Made by a program: the position numbers and the translations under genes. The notes beneath the pieces were generated by a model. It had not been told where the DNA came from. It saw only the letters and a program-made list of their open reading frames with translations, and ran no database searches. From Acidobacteriota bacterium (GTDB lineage: Bacteria; Acidobacteriota; Blastocatellia; RBC074), in contig JAFDVL010000020.1 of the NCBI GenBank assembly GCA_018268995.1, positions 63,538 through 111,152 on the forward strand: a DNA stretch of 47,615 nt, written 5' to 3'. Below, piece after piece: positions 1 to 7,150 of the stretch (positions are counted from its first letter, which is position 1; each line of letters opens with the position of its first letter).

Positions 1-83
1 TTACTGCGTGCGGGCTTCCGCCTTTCACCGACTTCCACCTACTTTGAATAAGTCCTGGCCGGACGGAAAATCGTTAGCCTACA

Positions 84-199
84 GGCATTGAATTAAAGGC
101 GAAACGTACAATGTACGGCAGGCAGCTTGCCTGTCATTGCTGCAACTTTTCAGCCAGTGACAGGCAAGCTGCCTGTCGTACATTGATTAATTCAATGCC
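84..199. repeat. Nested palindromic repeat, GTAC family 1 copy A
   Basis: Two facing hairpins are visible. The first has stem 117-124/128-135 with loop GCT. The second has stem GACAGGCA/TGCCTGTC (159-166/170-177) with loop AGC. GTAC sits next to each hairpin on its outer side (113-116 and 178-181). The pair lies inside a longer inverted repeat, GGCATTGAATTAA (84-96) against 187-199. The spacer between the hairpins is closely shared with the copy at 27071-27144. The remainder of 1-249 holds no gene I can support. Bases 1-20, read on the minus strand, resemble the GGAAGCCCG arm of the repeats at 25901 and 36951. Confidence 0.8.
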
Positions 200-249
200 A
201 TTGATCCTTCGCCTGTACGCCATGCTTTTCTTTGCTGATGCTGAGTGAT

Positions 250-969
250 TTATCGTTTAGCTAAGCCCACACTGGCGCGCAGTTGGGCCAGGCTTTGCCC
301 TTTGTCAGGGAACAACCGAACCAGATTTATGGCGAGCAAAGAGCCTTCAGACGTACCAACGATGGCCTTTTGCAGATGTTGCTGCTGCAAGGATTTGTCC
401 GTGTGGCTGGTTATTAAAGCTGCGGCAAATTCCATCGTGGCATCTGCATTTCGCATTGCACTCGCTTTCTTGATCATTTCGTAGCCATTCACCGCCGGGA
501 TCGTTGCATCTTTTGCCACGATATTGCGCCAGCTCTCGATAAAGTATCCAGCATCAAAAATTGCCAGTGCATCCGATTTGCCCGCGCGTTCGGCTGCGTC
601 GGCACGCGCTTTCAGTTTTTCAAACAATGCGCGTGTGACAGTATGATCGCGGACGGCATAATTCACCTTGTGATCTACCTTGGCCCATTCGGCATAGATC
701 ATCGCGCGGCGAATTGTCTCCATTCGTACAATCACTGGCGTTTGTGGAGTCAGACACGACAACGTATCATCCACCAGATGCTTGAGGTCGTAGTTGCTTT
801 GCACATCGCGCCAATTTTGGCCTGCCCACGGCAGCGATTTGGCATTGCCGATTTCGTAGGGGTGACAAATTAACAATGGCCCGGCCAGTGTTGGCAACGA
901 CAACGCGGTGATGAGAATGATTGCAACTGTGGTTCGCTTGAACACACGAAAAGCCTGAGAAATCTGCAT
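250..969 (-). CDS. Secreted protein of unknown function (239 aa)
   Basis: I do not recognise this family. The N-terminus (residues 1-30) has positive charges followed by a hydrophobic stretch ending in LAG, consistent with a Sec signal peptide and periplasmic or secreted location. The rest is soluble and mostly helical in character, with a Cys in LLICHP near residue 35 and another in LSCLTP near 72 that could form a disulfide. The start at 969 is supported by an AGGAGA ribosome-binding site six bases upstream; an overlapping ATG at 973 is out of frame. It is divergent from the amidohydrolase at 1211, sharing an upstream gap of about 240 bases. In that gap I see only a weak -10-like TACAAT at 1164-1169 for the plus strand. 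Confidence 0.7.
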   Translation of the reverse strand: MQISQAFRVFKRTTVAIILITALSLPTLAGPLLICHPYEIGNAKSLPWAGQNWRDVQSNYDLKHLVDDTLSCLTPQTPVIVRMETIRRAMIYAEWAKVDHKVNYAVRDHTVTRALFEKLKARADAAERAGKSDALAIFDAGYFIESWRNIVAKDATIPAVNGYEMIKKASAMRNADATMEFAAALITSHTDKSLQQQHLQKAIVGTSEGSLLAINLVRLFPDKGQSLAQLRASVGLAKR

Positions 970-1210
970 ACATGTCTCCTTTGGTTATGGGTACGAATTC
1001 ACACCACGACCCGTGACGAGCACAGGCATCTGCAATGCTCCCAAAAGGTCGCAGTATTGATTTTTCATTGTCCTTAGACGAGGCAGCGAATTCGTTTCTT
1101 CCGTTTTGGCCAAGATATTTTTTGTTTGTCCGCCAATGATTCAGCAGAAATCGCGAGCGGTGATACAATCCGCCCTGCTCAAGGAAAAAATTTGTTCGAT
1201 AGGAGCCTGC

Positions 1211-2914
1211 ATGAAAATTATTGCCTCGACGATTTTGTTCATTGCGCTTTCGCTGTTTGTAGTCAGCGCGCAGAAAGAAGAAAAAGAACTTCCGGCTGAA
1301 ATTCTCTTCAAAAACGGCAACATCTACACCGTCAACGACGAGCAGCCCAAGGCCGAAGCGATTGCTGTCAAATTTGGCAAAATCGTGTTTGTCGGAGCAA
1401 ACGCCGATGCCAAAAAATACGAAGTCAAAGGCGTCAAGGTCGTGGATTTGAAAGGCCGCACCGTCGTTCCCGGTCTGGCGGACGCGCATTATCACTTGTC
1501 AGGCGTTGGCTTCCGCGAAATGAGGCTCAACCTGGAAGGGACAACCAGCTTGCAGGATTTTCTGGCGAAAGTGAAAGCGCGTGTGGATAAAGCCAAACCC
1601 GGCGAATGGGTGACGGGGCGGGGCTGGATTGAAACTTTCTGGACGCCGCAAGCCTTTCCGACGCGTCAAGACCTCGACAAAATTGCGCCGAACAATCCCG
1701 TCTATCTGACACGCGCTGACGGTCACGGTTCCGTAGCCAATTCCGCCGCTTTCAAAATCGCAGGCATTGATCGCAATACCGAAGCGCCGTTCGGCGGCGA
1801 GATTATGAAAGACAAGAGCGGCGAGCCAAATGGAATGTTGCTCGACCGCGCGCAAAGTTTGGTGGGAAAACATCTGCCTGCTCCGACTCCGGCGGATTAC
1901 GAACAGGCGTTGATTTTAGGCGCAAAACGCAGCGTCGAACTGGGCTGGACGCAGATTCAAAATGCAGGCACCGATTGGAAAGAAGTCGAAATGCTCAAGC
2001 GCCTGTACGAACAGGACAAAGTGAAGCTGCGCATTTACGAAGCGATTTACGGCCCTGGCCCCGATGCCCAAAAACTGTTGAGCAAAGGCCCGGATGTTGG
2101 GATGTACGATCATCGCCTGACCGTGCGGACAATCAAAGTCAGCATTGATGGCGCGCTCGGCTCAAAAGGCGCGGCGTTGCTGGAAAATTACAGCGATCAC
2201 GACACAAACGGCTTTCTGACGCAAAAAGAAGAGCAGGTGGTTCCGATGCTGCGCGATGCCTTGCGCAAAGGCATTCAGGTTGAAGTTCACGCCATCGGCG
2301 ACCGCGCGAACCGCACGATTCTGGATTGGTACGAACGCGCGTTGGATGAAGTTTCGCCGCTGGAACGCTACGACCGCGACAGCCCACGCTGGCGCATCGA
2401 ACACGCGCAAATCGTCAACCCGGCAGACATTCCGCGCTTCCGAAAACTTGGCATCATCGCGTCAATGCAGCCTTCGCATGCGATAGGCGATTTACACTTT
2501 GCGCCCAGCCGTATTGGTCTCGAACGATTGAAGGGCGCATACGCGTGGCAAACGTTTATCAAGCAGGGAACCATTGTTGCTGGCGGCTCTGATGCACCCG
2601 TCGAACGCGGCGAACCGATGATTGAATTTTACGCTGCTGTTGCCCGCAAAGATCAAAAAGGCTTTTCCAGCGAAGGCTGGCACCCGGAAGAAAAAGCGAC
2701 CCGCGAACAAGCTTTGAAGATGTTCACACTGTGGGCGGCGCTTGCGGCGTTTGAAGAGAAACTGCGCGGCTCGCTGGAAGTCGGCAAACTCGCTGATCTG
2801 ACCGTGCTATCGGCAGACATTATGCAAATCCCGGAAGCCGAAATCCTGAAAACAAAATGCGCGATGACGGTGATTGGTGGGGAAGTTGTGTTCGGAGACA
2901 TTCCGAAAAAATAG
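1211..2914 (+). CDS. Secreted YtcJ-like amidohydrolase (amidohydrolase_3)
   Basis: A metal-dependent hydrolase of the amidohydrolase superfamily, 567 aa, likely acting on an amide or cyclic ureide; the substrate cannot be read from sequence. The hydrophobic N-terminus (residues 1-20, ending VVSA) is a signal peptide, so it is probably exported. The metal-binding HxH lies in DAHYHL (H93, H95) after the strand motif VVPGLAD. Later superfamily motifs are VEVHAIGDRANR, RIEHAQIV and the Asp in GGSDAPVERG. The C-terminus returns to the composite beta-sandwich (GKLADLTVLSADI), as is usual in this family. The start at 1211 is preferred to an in-frame upstream ATG at 1106 because an AGGAG site precedes it and the signal peptide begins there. 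It stands alone, followed by a repeat-rich gap. Confidence 0.9.
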   Translation: MKIIASTILFIALSLFVVSAQKEEKELPAEILFKNGNIYTVNDEQPKAEAIAVKFGKIVFVGANADAKKYEVKGVKVVDLKGRTVVPGLADAHYHLSGVGFREMRLNLEGTTSLQDFLAKVKARVDKAKPGEWVTGRGWIETFWTPQAFPTRQDLDKIAPNNPVYLTRADGHGSVANSAAFKIAGIDRNTEAPFGGEIMKDKSGEPNGMLLDRAQSLVGKHLPAPTPADYEQALILGAKRSVELGWTQIQNAGTDWKEVEMLKRLYEQDKVKLRIYEAIYGPGPDAQKLLSKGPDVGMYDHRLTVRTIKVSIDGALGSKGAALLENYSDHDTNGFLTQKEEQVVPMLRDALRKGIQVEVHAIGDRANRTILDWYERALDEVSPLERYDRDSPRWRIEHAQIVNPADIPRFRKLGIIASMQPSHAIGDLHFAPSRIGLERLKGAYAWQTFIKQGTIVAGGSDAPVERGEPMIEFYAAVARKDQKGFSSEGWHPEEKATREQALKMFTLWAALAAFEEKLRGSLEVGKLADLTVLSADIMQIPEAEILKTKCAMTVIGGEVVFGDIPKK

Positions 2915-2925
2915 AAACTACGAAA

Positions 2926-3260
2926 CAGGCGAAAATAACGAAAGGGACGAACATCGGGCTTACTCAAAGTCGCCAACGGCGACCCACAAAATAGCGTAGG
3001 GTCAAGCGAACTGTTGTGAGCGCCACCCTACGAACCTGAACTGCAACCGTTCCGACGCTGAAGGCGTCGTACCTTGCCGTCAGGCGGTTCGTCACCTCCG
3101 GCGACGAGAATTTTTCTTGTCCACATCGTAGCGATGCTCGCTACGCTATATTATTCGTCATCTTCGATGACCAGAATAAAACTACTTATAAGCCCTGGGA
3201 CGAAAAGTATTCAGGCAAATTTTCTTTCGTTTCTTTCGTTCTTTCTGTATGTTTCGTAAT
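2926..3260. repeat. Mosaic of five or more small palindromes inside an outer inverted repeat
   Basis: This 390-base gap between genes holds no ORF I believe in but is packed with hairpins. They are CGTAGGGT/ACCCTACG (2995-3002/3025-3032), GACGC/GCGTC (about 3053-3067, followed by GTAC), a TCGTC/GACGA pair (about 3089-3107), CGTAGCGA/TCGCTACG with loop TGC (3127-3145), and GTCATC/GATGAC with loop TTC (3157-3171). The outer edges match each other imperfectly in inverse orientation: the ACGAAAC-rich stretch at about 2926-2955 against the GTTTCGT-rich stretch at 3226-3260. It looks like a site where small palindromic elements have accumulated. Confidence 0.65.
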
Positions 3261-3305
3261 CTTCATTTGCCCCACCAACTTGAAATTAAAGGAATCCACT
3301 GCTTC

Positions 3306-4205
3306 ATGAAAACAAAAGCCTTATTTCTTTTCCTCTCCCTTTGTTTTTGCGCTTCTGCCTCTGCCCAAAAAGCGGCTACGCCTCCGCCGACATCTACGAC
3401 CTCTACGATTGAAACGGTACGTCGCGAAGGCATTGAATTTGTCGTGACCACGAATCGTAAATTCAATTACATCCCGTTGTATGCAGGCAACGGCTACGAA
3501 TCTATTTTGCTGCTTGAAGAAGTCCGCACTGAAATGTCCCGCGATGTCGAAGGCATGAACAGTGCCATGAAAGTCGAAGCGTGGATTGGAAAGGGCCGCA
3601 AACCCGATAAAAAAGCCTGGACCATCAAAGCCGATGCTGATGTGGCCGAAGCAGGCGATCCGTTTTACAAGGTGACGAAATATGGTTGTTGCGCTTCGAT
3701 GAACACGCACGTCTGGTACAACCTGTTGTCAGGGCAACGAGTGTTCACGGGAACGAATAACCTCGTCAAAATCAGTGTGCCAAACACGGGCGGCGATTCA
3801 TTGGATCGCTACGTGACCTTTCATTCCAATATGGGTTCCATCGAAGCCCCGGAAATGAAACGCCTGAAAGATGTCATGGGCGTGCTGCAATATGGCACAA
3901 ACAAACGGGCCACCTATCGCATCGTGCTCAGAGCGTCGGACTCTGAAACCTTCGATTTGGGCCAGCCGGAAGTTGGCGTGGCACATCAACAGGAAACAAA
4001 ATTTGCCGAGGACGATCAGGAGCAGGAAGTTGCCTTGTGGGCCTACGACGGCAAGAAAAGTGCGTCGTCCCTTTCTGACTTTACTGTGATTTTAAAGTGG
4101 GAAGATAAAATCCAAATTACCATTCCCTTCAAGAATGACGCGCCTGTGTTAAGCGAAGCGAAAGTACCCGCGAAAATTAAACTGGAATTACCATCAAAAC
4201 CCTAA
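3306..4205 (+). CDS. Secreted protein of unknown function (299 aa)
   Basis: I do not recognise this family. Residues 1-20 form a clear signal peptide (MKTKA then a Leu/Phe core, ending ASASAQ), followed by a Pro/Thr/Ser linker (about residues 23-34). The mature part is beta-rich and neutral to acidic. A pair of Cys residues occurs in YGCCAS near the middle. The start at 3306 is chosen over an in-frame ATG at 3249 because the signal peptide begins there; the ribosome-binding site (AAGGA) is rather far upstream. It ends 12 bases before the oxidoreductase at 4218, so the two may be co-transcribed, but nothing in sequence ties their functions. Confidence 0.75.
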   Translation: MKTKALFLFLSLCFCASASAQKAATPPPTSTTSTIETVRREGIEFVVTTNRKFNYIPLYAGNGYESILLLEEVRTEMSRDVEGMNSAMKVEAWIGKGRKPDKKAWTIKADADVAEAGDPFYKVTKYGCCASMNTHVWYNLLSGQRVFTGTNNLVKISVPNTGGDSLDRYVTFHSNMGSIEAPEMKRLKDVMGVLQYGTNKRATYRIVLRASDSETFDLGQPEVGVAHQQETKFAEDDQEQEVALWAYDGKKSASSLSDFTVILKWEDKIQITIPFKNDAPVLSEAKVPAKIKLELPSKP

Positions 4206-4217
4206 GGAGCATTTCAG

Positions 4218-5225
4218 ATGACTACGAAAACGAATCGGCAATGGCGGCTGGCCGCGCGGCCTGTTGGCTTAATCAAAGACTCGGATTTTACCTGGACTGA
4301 AGAATCAGTGCCGGAGCTGGGCGAAGGACAGATTCTGGTGCAAAACAAATACATCTCGCTTGATCCGACGAATCGGGTTTGGGTGACGGATGTACCTTCG
4401 TATTTGCCGCCCGTTGGCATTGGCGAAGTGATGCGCGGCGGTGCGATTGGCGAAGTGATTGAATCGCGCAACGCTGCTTTTGCCGTGGGCGATCACGTGC
4501 AGGGCTTGCTGGGTTGGCAGGATTATTACGTTGGCACGGGACAAGGTTTGCAAACGTTGCCCAAAATGGCGGGCGTGCCGCTGACGGCGTTTATGGGATT
4601 GTTTTCGCACATTGGATTGACCGCGTATTTTGGCTTGCTCGACATCACCAAACCGAAGGCCGGGGAAACTTTAGTTGTCTCTGCGGCAGCCGGAGCGGTC
4701 GGTTCGCTGGTGGGGCAAATCGGAAAAATTAAAGGCATGCACGTCGTCGGCATTGCGGGCAGCGATGAGAAATGCAAATGGATTGTGGATGATTTGGGCT
4801 TTGATGCCGCGATCAATTACAAAACCGAAAACGTCCGCGAGAGCCTGAAAAAACACTGTCCGAACGGCATTGACGTAGATTTTGAAAACGTCGGTGGCCA
4901 GATTCTGGACGATGTGCTGAGCCTGATGAATTTGCACGGCAGAATTTCGCTTTGTGGCGCGATCTCCGGCTACAACGCGACAGAGCCAGTGCCGGGGCCA
5001 TACAACTTTTTCAGCATTATTTCCAAACGTCTGCGCGTCGAGGGGTTCATCGTGATGGATTATTACGACCGCGCGCAGGAAGCGATGAACGACCTCGGTC
5101 AGTGGTTGATGCAGGGCAAAATCAAATACAAAATTGACGAAGCTGACGGCTTGGACAAAGCCCCACAGGCACTGAACAAGTTATTTAAGGGCGAGAATGT
5201 TGGGAAGCTGGTGGTGAAGGTGTGA
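4218..5225 (+). CDS. NADP-dependent oxidoreductase, MDR family (CurA / prostaglandin-reductase type)
   Basis: A 335-aa zinc-independent medium-chain reductase of the leukotriene B4 12-hydroxydehydrogenase/CurA group, which reduces the C=C bond of alpha,beta-unsaturated carbonyls with NADPH. Visible features are the GroES-like N-terminal half with the group motif QNKYISLDPTNR (about residues 42-53), the glycine-rich nucleotide loop AAAGAVGSLVGQ (156-167) and the C-terminal family signature RLRVEGFIVMDYYDR. Zinc-binding Cys residues of true alcohol dehydrogenases are absent. AAGGAG lies upstream of the ATG at a slightly long spacing. The stop is at the left edge of a large palindrome at 5225-5427 that separates it from the convergent RidA gene. 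A detoxification role for reactive enones is likely from the family. Confidence 0.9.
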   Translation: MTTKTNRQWRLAARPVGLIKDSDFTWTEESVPELGEGQILVQNKYISLDPTNRVWVTDVPSYLPPVGIGEVMRGGAIGEVIESRNAAFAVGDHVQGLLGWQDYYVGTGQGLQTLPKMAGVPLTAFMGLFSHIGLTAYFGLLDITKPKAGETLVVSAAAGAVGSLVGQIGKIKGMHVVGIAGSDEKCKWIVDDLGFDAAINYKTENVRESLKKHCPNGIDVDFENVGGQILDDVLSLMNLHGRISLCGAISGYNATEPVPGPYNFFSIISKRLRVEGFIVMDYYDRAQEAMNDLGQWLMQGKIKYKIDEADGLDKAPQALNKLFKGENVGKLVVKV

Positions 5226-5427
5226 AGGATTTAGGATTTGGGATATAGGATATAGGTTTCGTTACTCCTAAATGTATTGACAACTTAGGTTAGCAACCTA
5301 TGCGGAGCAACAAACAAGATGTTTGTTGTACATTGACTGCGAAGATGTAGCGCAAACATCCTGTTTGCGCCTCTAACTTAACTTGTCAATACACCTAAAT
5401 CCTATATCCTAGCTCCTAAATCCTCAG
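5225..5427. repeat. About 200-bp nested inverted repeat with GTAC/GTAG family 2 pair at its centre
   Basis: The outer arms are near-matching copies of an AT-rich motif (GGATTTAGGA, GATATAGGAT, GTATTGACAA) running inward from both ends. At the centre is a facing hairpin pair. The left stem is AACAAACA/TGTTTGTT (5309-5316/5320-5327) with loop AGA, followed by GTAC. The right stem is GCGCAAACA/TGTTTGCGC (5350-5358/5362-5370) with loop TCC, in the context GTAGCGC. The element fills exactly the gap between two convergent stop codons (5223-5225 and 5424-5426) and overlaps both. The central pair recurs at 26013-26074. Confidence 0.85.
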
Positions 5428-5864
5428 ATGTACGCAATCACATCAATCTCGACTAGCGAATCGCCCGGAATCCAGGCGGCGGCAATCGTGGTTCTGACGG
5501 GCGGTTCATCGCCAAAGCGTCCGCGAAAGGCTTCATTCATTGGCGCATAATCCTCCGCCTTTGCCAAATACACATTACACTTCAAAACCTTATCCATCGA
5601 AGAACCGGCATTGACGAGTTCTTTTTCGATTTCGTCGAGGACGTGTTTGGTGTGGGCTTTGATGTCACCAGCAAAATGCGCGCCTTTGCCAGCGATGAAA
5701 AGCAGATTTCCGTAGGAAACTGCGCCGTTGAAGAGGCCCGGTTTGTCCGGCTTTTTGCCTTTGTAATGAACTTTCTTGGTTGGCTTGGATTGCGTGTTCG
5801 CAGCGGCAACCGTGGGCACAACGGCTGCGGCGGCAGCGGACTTGAGCAGTTTGCGGCGGTTCAT
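5424..5864 (-). CDS. Exported RidA-family protein with Tat-type leader
   Basis: A 146-aa RidA/YjgF-family protein. Cytosolic RidA hydrolyses reactive enamine/imine intermediates of amino-acid metabolism; this one begins NRRKLLKSAAAAA, a twin-arginine signal, so it should act in the periplasm. The RidA fold covers about residues 38-146, including GLFNGAVSYGNLLFIAGKG, VLDEIEKELVNAG and the C-terminal EPPVRTTIAAAWIPGDSLVEIDVIAYI region, given here in pieces of the family pattern. The Arg in PPVRTT corresponds to the substrate-carboxylate-binding Arg of active RidA enzymes. GAGGAA precedes the start at good spacing. It follows the three-repeat RidA gene at 5955-7025 on the same strand, separated by a small palindrome, so they may be co-expressed. 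The physiological substrate is unknown. Confidence 0.88.
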   Translation of the reverse strand: MNRRKLLKSAAAAAVVPTVAAANTQSKPTKKVHYKGKKPDKPGLFNGAVSYGNLLFIAGKGAHFAGDIKAHTKHVLDEIEKELVNAGSSMDKVLKCNVYLAKAEDYAPMNEAFRGRFGDEPPVRTTIAAAWIPGDSLVEIDVIAYI

Positions 5865-5885
5865 AGTGATTCCTCAAAAATGTGA

Positions 5886-5955
5886 GACAGGCGGCCCGCC
5901 CGTCGCGGAGTTCGTCTTCCTTGATTGTGGACAGGCGCGCTGCCTGTCCTACATT
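5886..5955. repeat. GTAC family 1-like palindromic pair, degenerate copy D
   Basis: Two facing hairpins resemble the family at 84-199 and 13588-13652. The left one is built on GACAGGCG (5886-5893) and a partly matching CGCCCGTC. The right one is GGACAGGCG with CTGCCTGTCC, followed by TACATT. The bases GTAC are mutated here. It fills most of the gap between the two RidA-family genes and abuts the stop codon of the upstream one at 5955. Confidence 0.6.
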
Positions 5956-7025
5956 TATTCTTTGACTGCCACGACAGAAATTCGCACCAGCGGCGGGTTG
6001 CCTTGGGTGCGATCTGTGACAGGAAACGGCTGCACGGTGGTGCGCGTCGGCGGCGCGTTGGTAAAGAATGTCGCGTAGGTTTGATTCATCGGGGCGAATT
6101 CTTTGATGTCGTCCAGGTAAACGTTGCTGGCTGTGACCATCGAAAGTTTCGTGCCGTGCGATTCCAATCCGGCATAAAGTTTTTGCATCACGGATTTGAC
6201 CTGATCGGGCACGCTTTTGTTGGCGTCTTCGTTGCCGAGCTGCACCGAACAGTACACCGTTGCGCCATCAGCCGCGCAGGCGGTGGCAGAGGTTTTGACG
6301 CGCACAACTTTTTTGGCGGCGATGACGGAATACGCCGCTTTGGCCTGATTCGGCAATTCGCGCATCGAAATCAAGGCTCCGGCAAATGGTGCATAAAAAT
6401 TGCTGAGCAGGATGTTTTTATTCTTGAGCTGTACTTCGGACAGGACAGCTTTCATGCTCGCTTCGGCTTCCGTGGCAGAGTTCGCATACACGCCGGAGAA
6501 GTAAAAGCGGTTGCCCACTTGAACGGCGGAACTGGCGTGACCAAGTGGCGGCAGGCTTTTCAGTTTCAGCACTTTTTTCTGCTTCAAATCCCGCACTGCA
6601 ACCGCCGTGATCTCGACGGTGGTGTCGGTCGGCATCTTGGCTACGCCAACAACGATGCGCGCCGGAGGATTGCTGGGAAAGTAACTGGCATATACCTTGT
6701 CGGCTTCGTCGAAATCGCTTATGCGTTCCAGATAGAGCTGCATGTGAACGATGTGTTCCATTGTCAGCCCCGCAGCCTCGACAATCGCTTTGACATTTTC
6801 CAGGCATTGTCTGGTCTGCGCGGCAATGCCATCAGGCATGTTGTTTTTGGCATCGCGTACACCCTGACCTGAAACGTACAAATAATCTTTGACGAGAATG
6901 CCGGGGCTGTATGGGCCAACAGGTTTAGCTGCATTGGCGGGGACGATGACTTTGCGTTCCTGGGCAAACACCAACATCGGCACCAGGAGCAGGAGGCAAA
7001 AGAAAGGGGACGTTTTTTTCAGCAT
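5955..7025 (-). CDS. Exported multi-domain RidA-family protein
   Basis: A 356-aa protein with a signal peptide (residues 1-22) and what read as two complete or near-complete RidA units plus a degenerate middle one. Unit 1 is about residues 27-150 (GPYSPGILVKDYLYVSGQG, then PPARIVVGVAKMP with the conserved Arg). The middle begins near 155 (GHASSAVQVGNRFYFSG) but loses the pattern. Unit 3 covers about 250-356 (MTASNVYLDDIKEFAPMN-like region, PPTRTTV with Arg). Single-domain RidA proteins are about 130 aa and form trimers. A tandem arrangement could fold as a pseudo-trimer within one chain; this is inference. The next gene on the strand is another exported RidA. A strong promoter lies immediately upstream and suggests a leaderless mRNA. 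Confidence 0.85.
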   Translation of the reverse strand: MLKKTSPFFCLLLLVPMLVFAQERKVIVPANAAKPVGPYSPGILVKDYLYVSGQGVRDAKNNMPDGIAAQTRQCLENVKAIVEAAGLTMEHIVHMQLYLERISDFDEADKVYASYFPSNPPARIVVGVAKMPTDTTVEITAVAVRDLKQKKVLKLKSLPPLGHASSAVQVGNRFYFSGVYANSATEAEASMKAVLSEVQLKNKNILLSNFYAPFAGALISMRELPNQAKAAYSVIAAKKVVRVKTSATACAADGATVYCSVQLGNEDANKSVPDQVKSVMQKLYAGLESHGTKLSMVTASNVYLDDIKEFAPMNQTYATFFTNAPPTRTTVQPFPVTDRTQGNPPLVRISVVAVKE

Positions 7026-7033
7026 GGCTGCGG

Positions 7034-7063
7034 ATTATAAGCAAGAGGAGTGAGATTTGTCAT
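7034..7063 (-). promoter_or_regulatory. Promoter for the multi-domain RidA gene, probably leaderless
   Basis: On the minus strand ATGACA (7058-7063, five of six to consensus -35) is 18 bases from a perfect TATAAT (7034-7039). The start codon begins 8 bases beyond the -10 box, so transcription would begin at or within a base or two of the ATG. No Shine-Dalgarno sequence is present. The -35 box lies in the arm of the inverted repeat at 7055-7150. Confidence 0.6.
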
Positions 7064-7150
7064 TGGTCATTCGTCACTGATCCTTGGTTTGTGGCAAATG
7101 GAACCTGACATTAGGGCTTTGCAAATGACGAATGGCTAATGACCAGTGAC
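7055..7150. repeat. Imperfect inverted repeat with TGGTCATT arms
   Basis: The left arm (about 7059-7076, TCATTGGTCATTCGTCA) matches the reverse complement of the right arm (about 7122-7150, containing GACGAATGGCTAATGACCAGTGAC) with a short insertion. The right arm runs into the ABC transporter gene and forms its stop codon and last residues (TGH). A related element lies at 40602-40685. Confidence 0.65.

Noticed and set aside
1..83. End of a minus-strand gene at the left edge (GAA GCC CGC ACG CAG TAA)
   Set aside because: The frame has a TGA stop shortly upstream, so these bases look like part of a repeat arm and not a gene end.
5925..6872. Long plus-strand open frame (315 codons) over the multi-domain RidA gene
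   Set aside because: It is antisense to a convincing RidA-family gene, is His/Arg/Phe-rich in composition and shows no domain.
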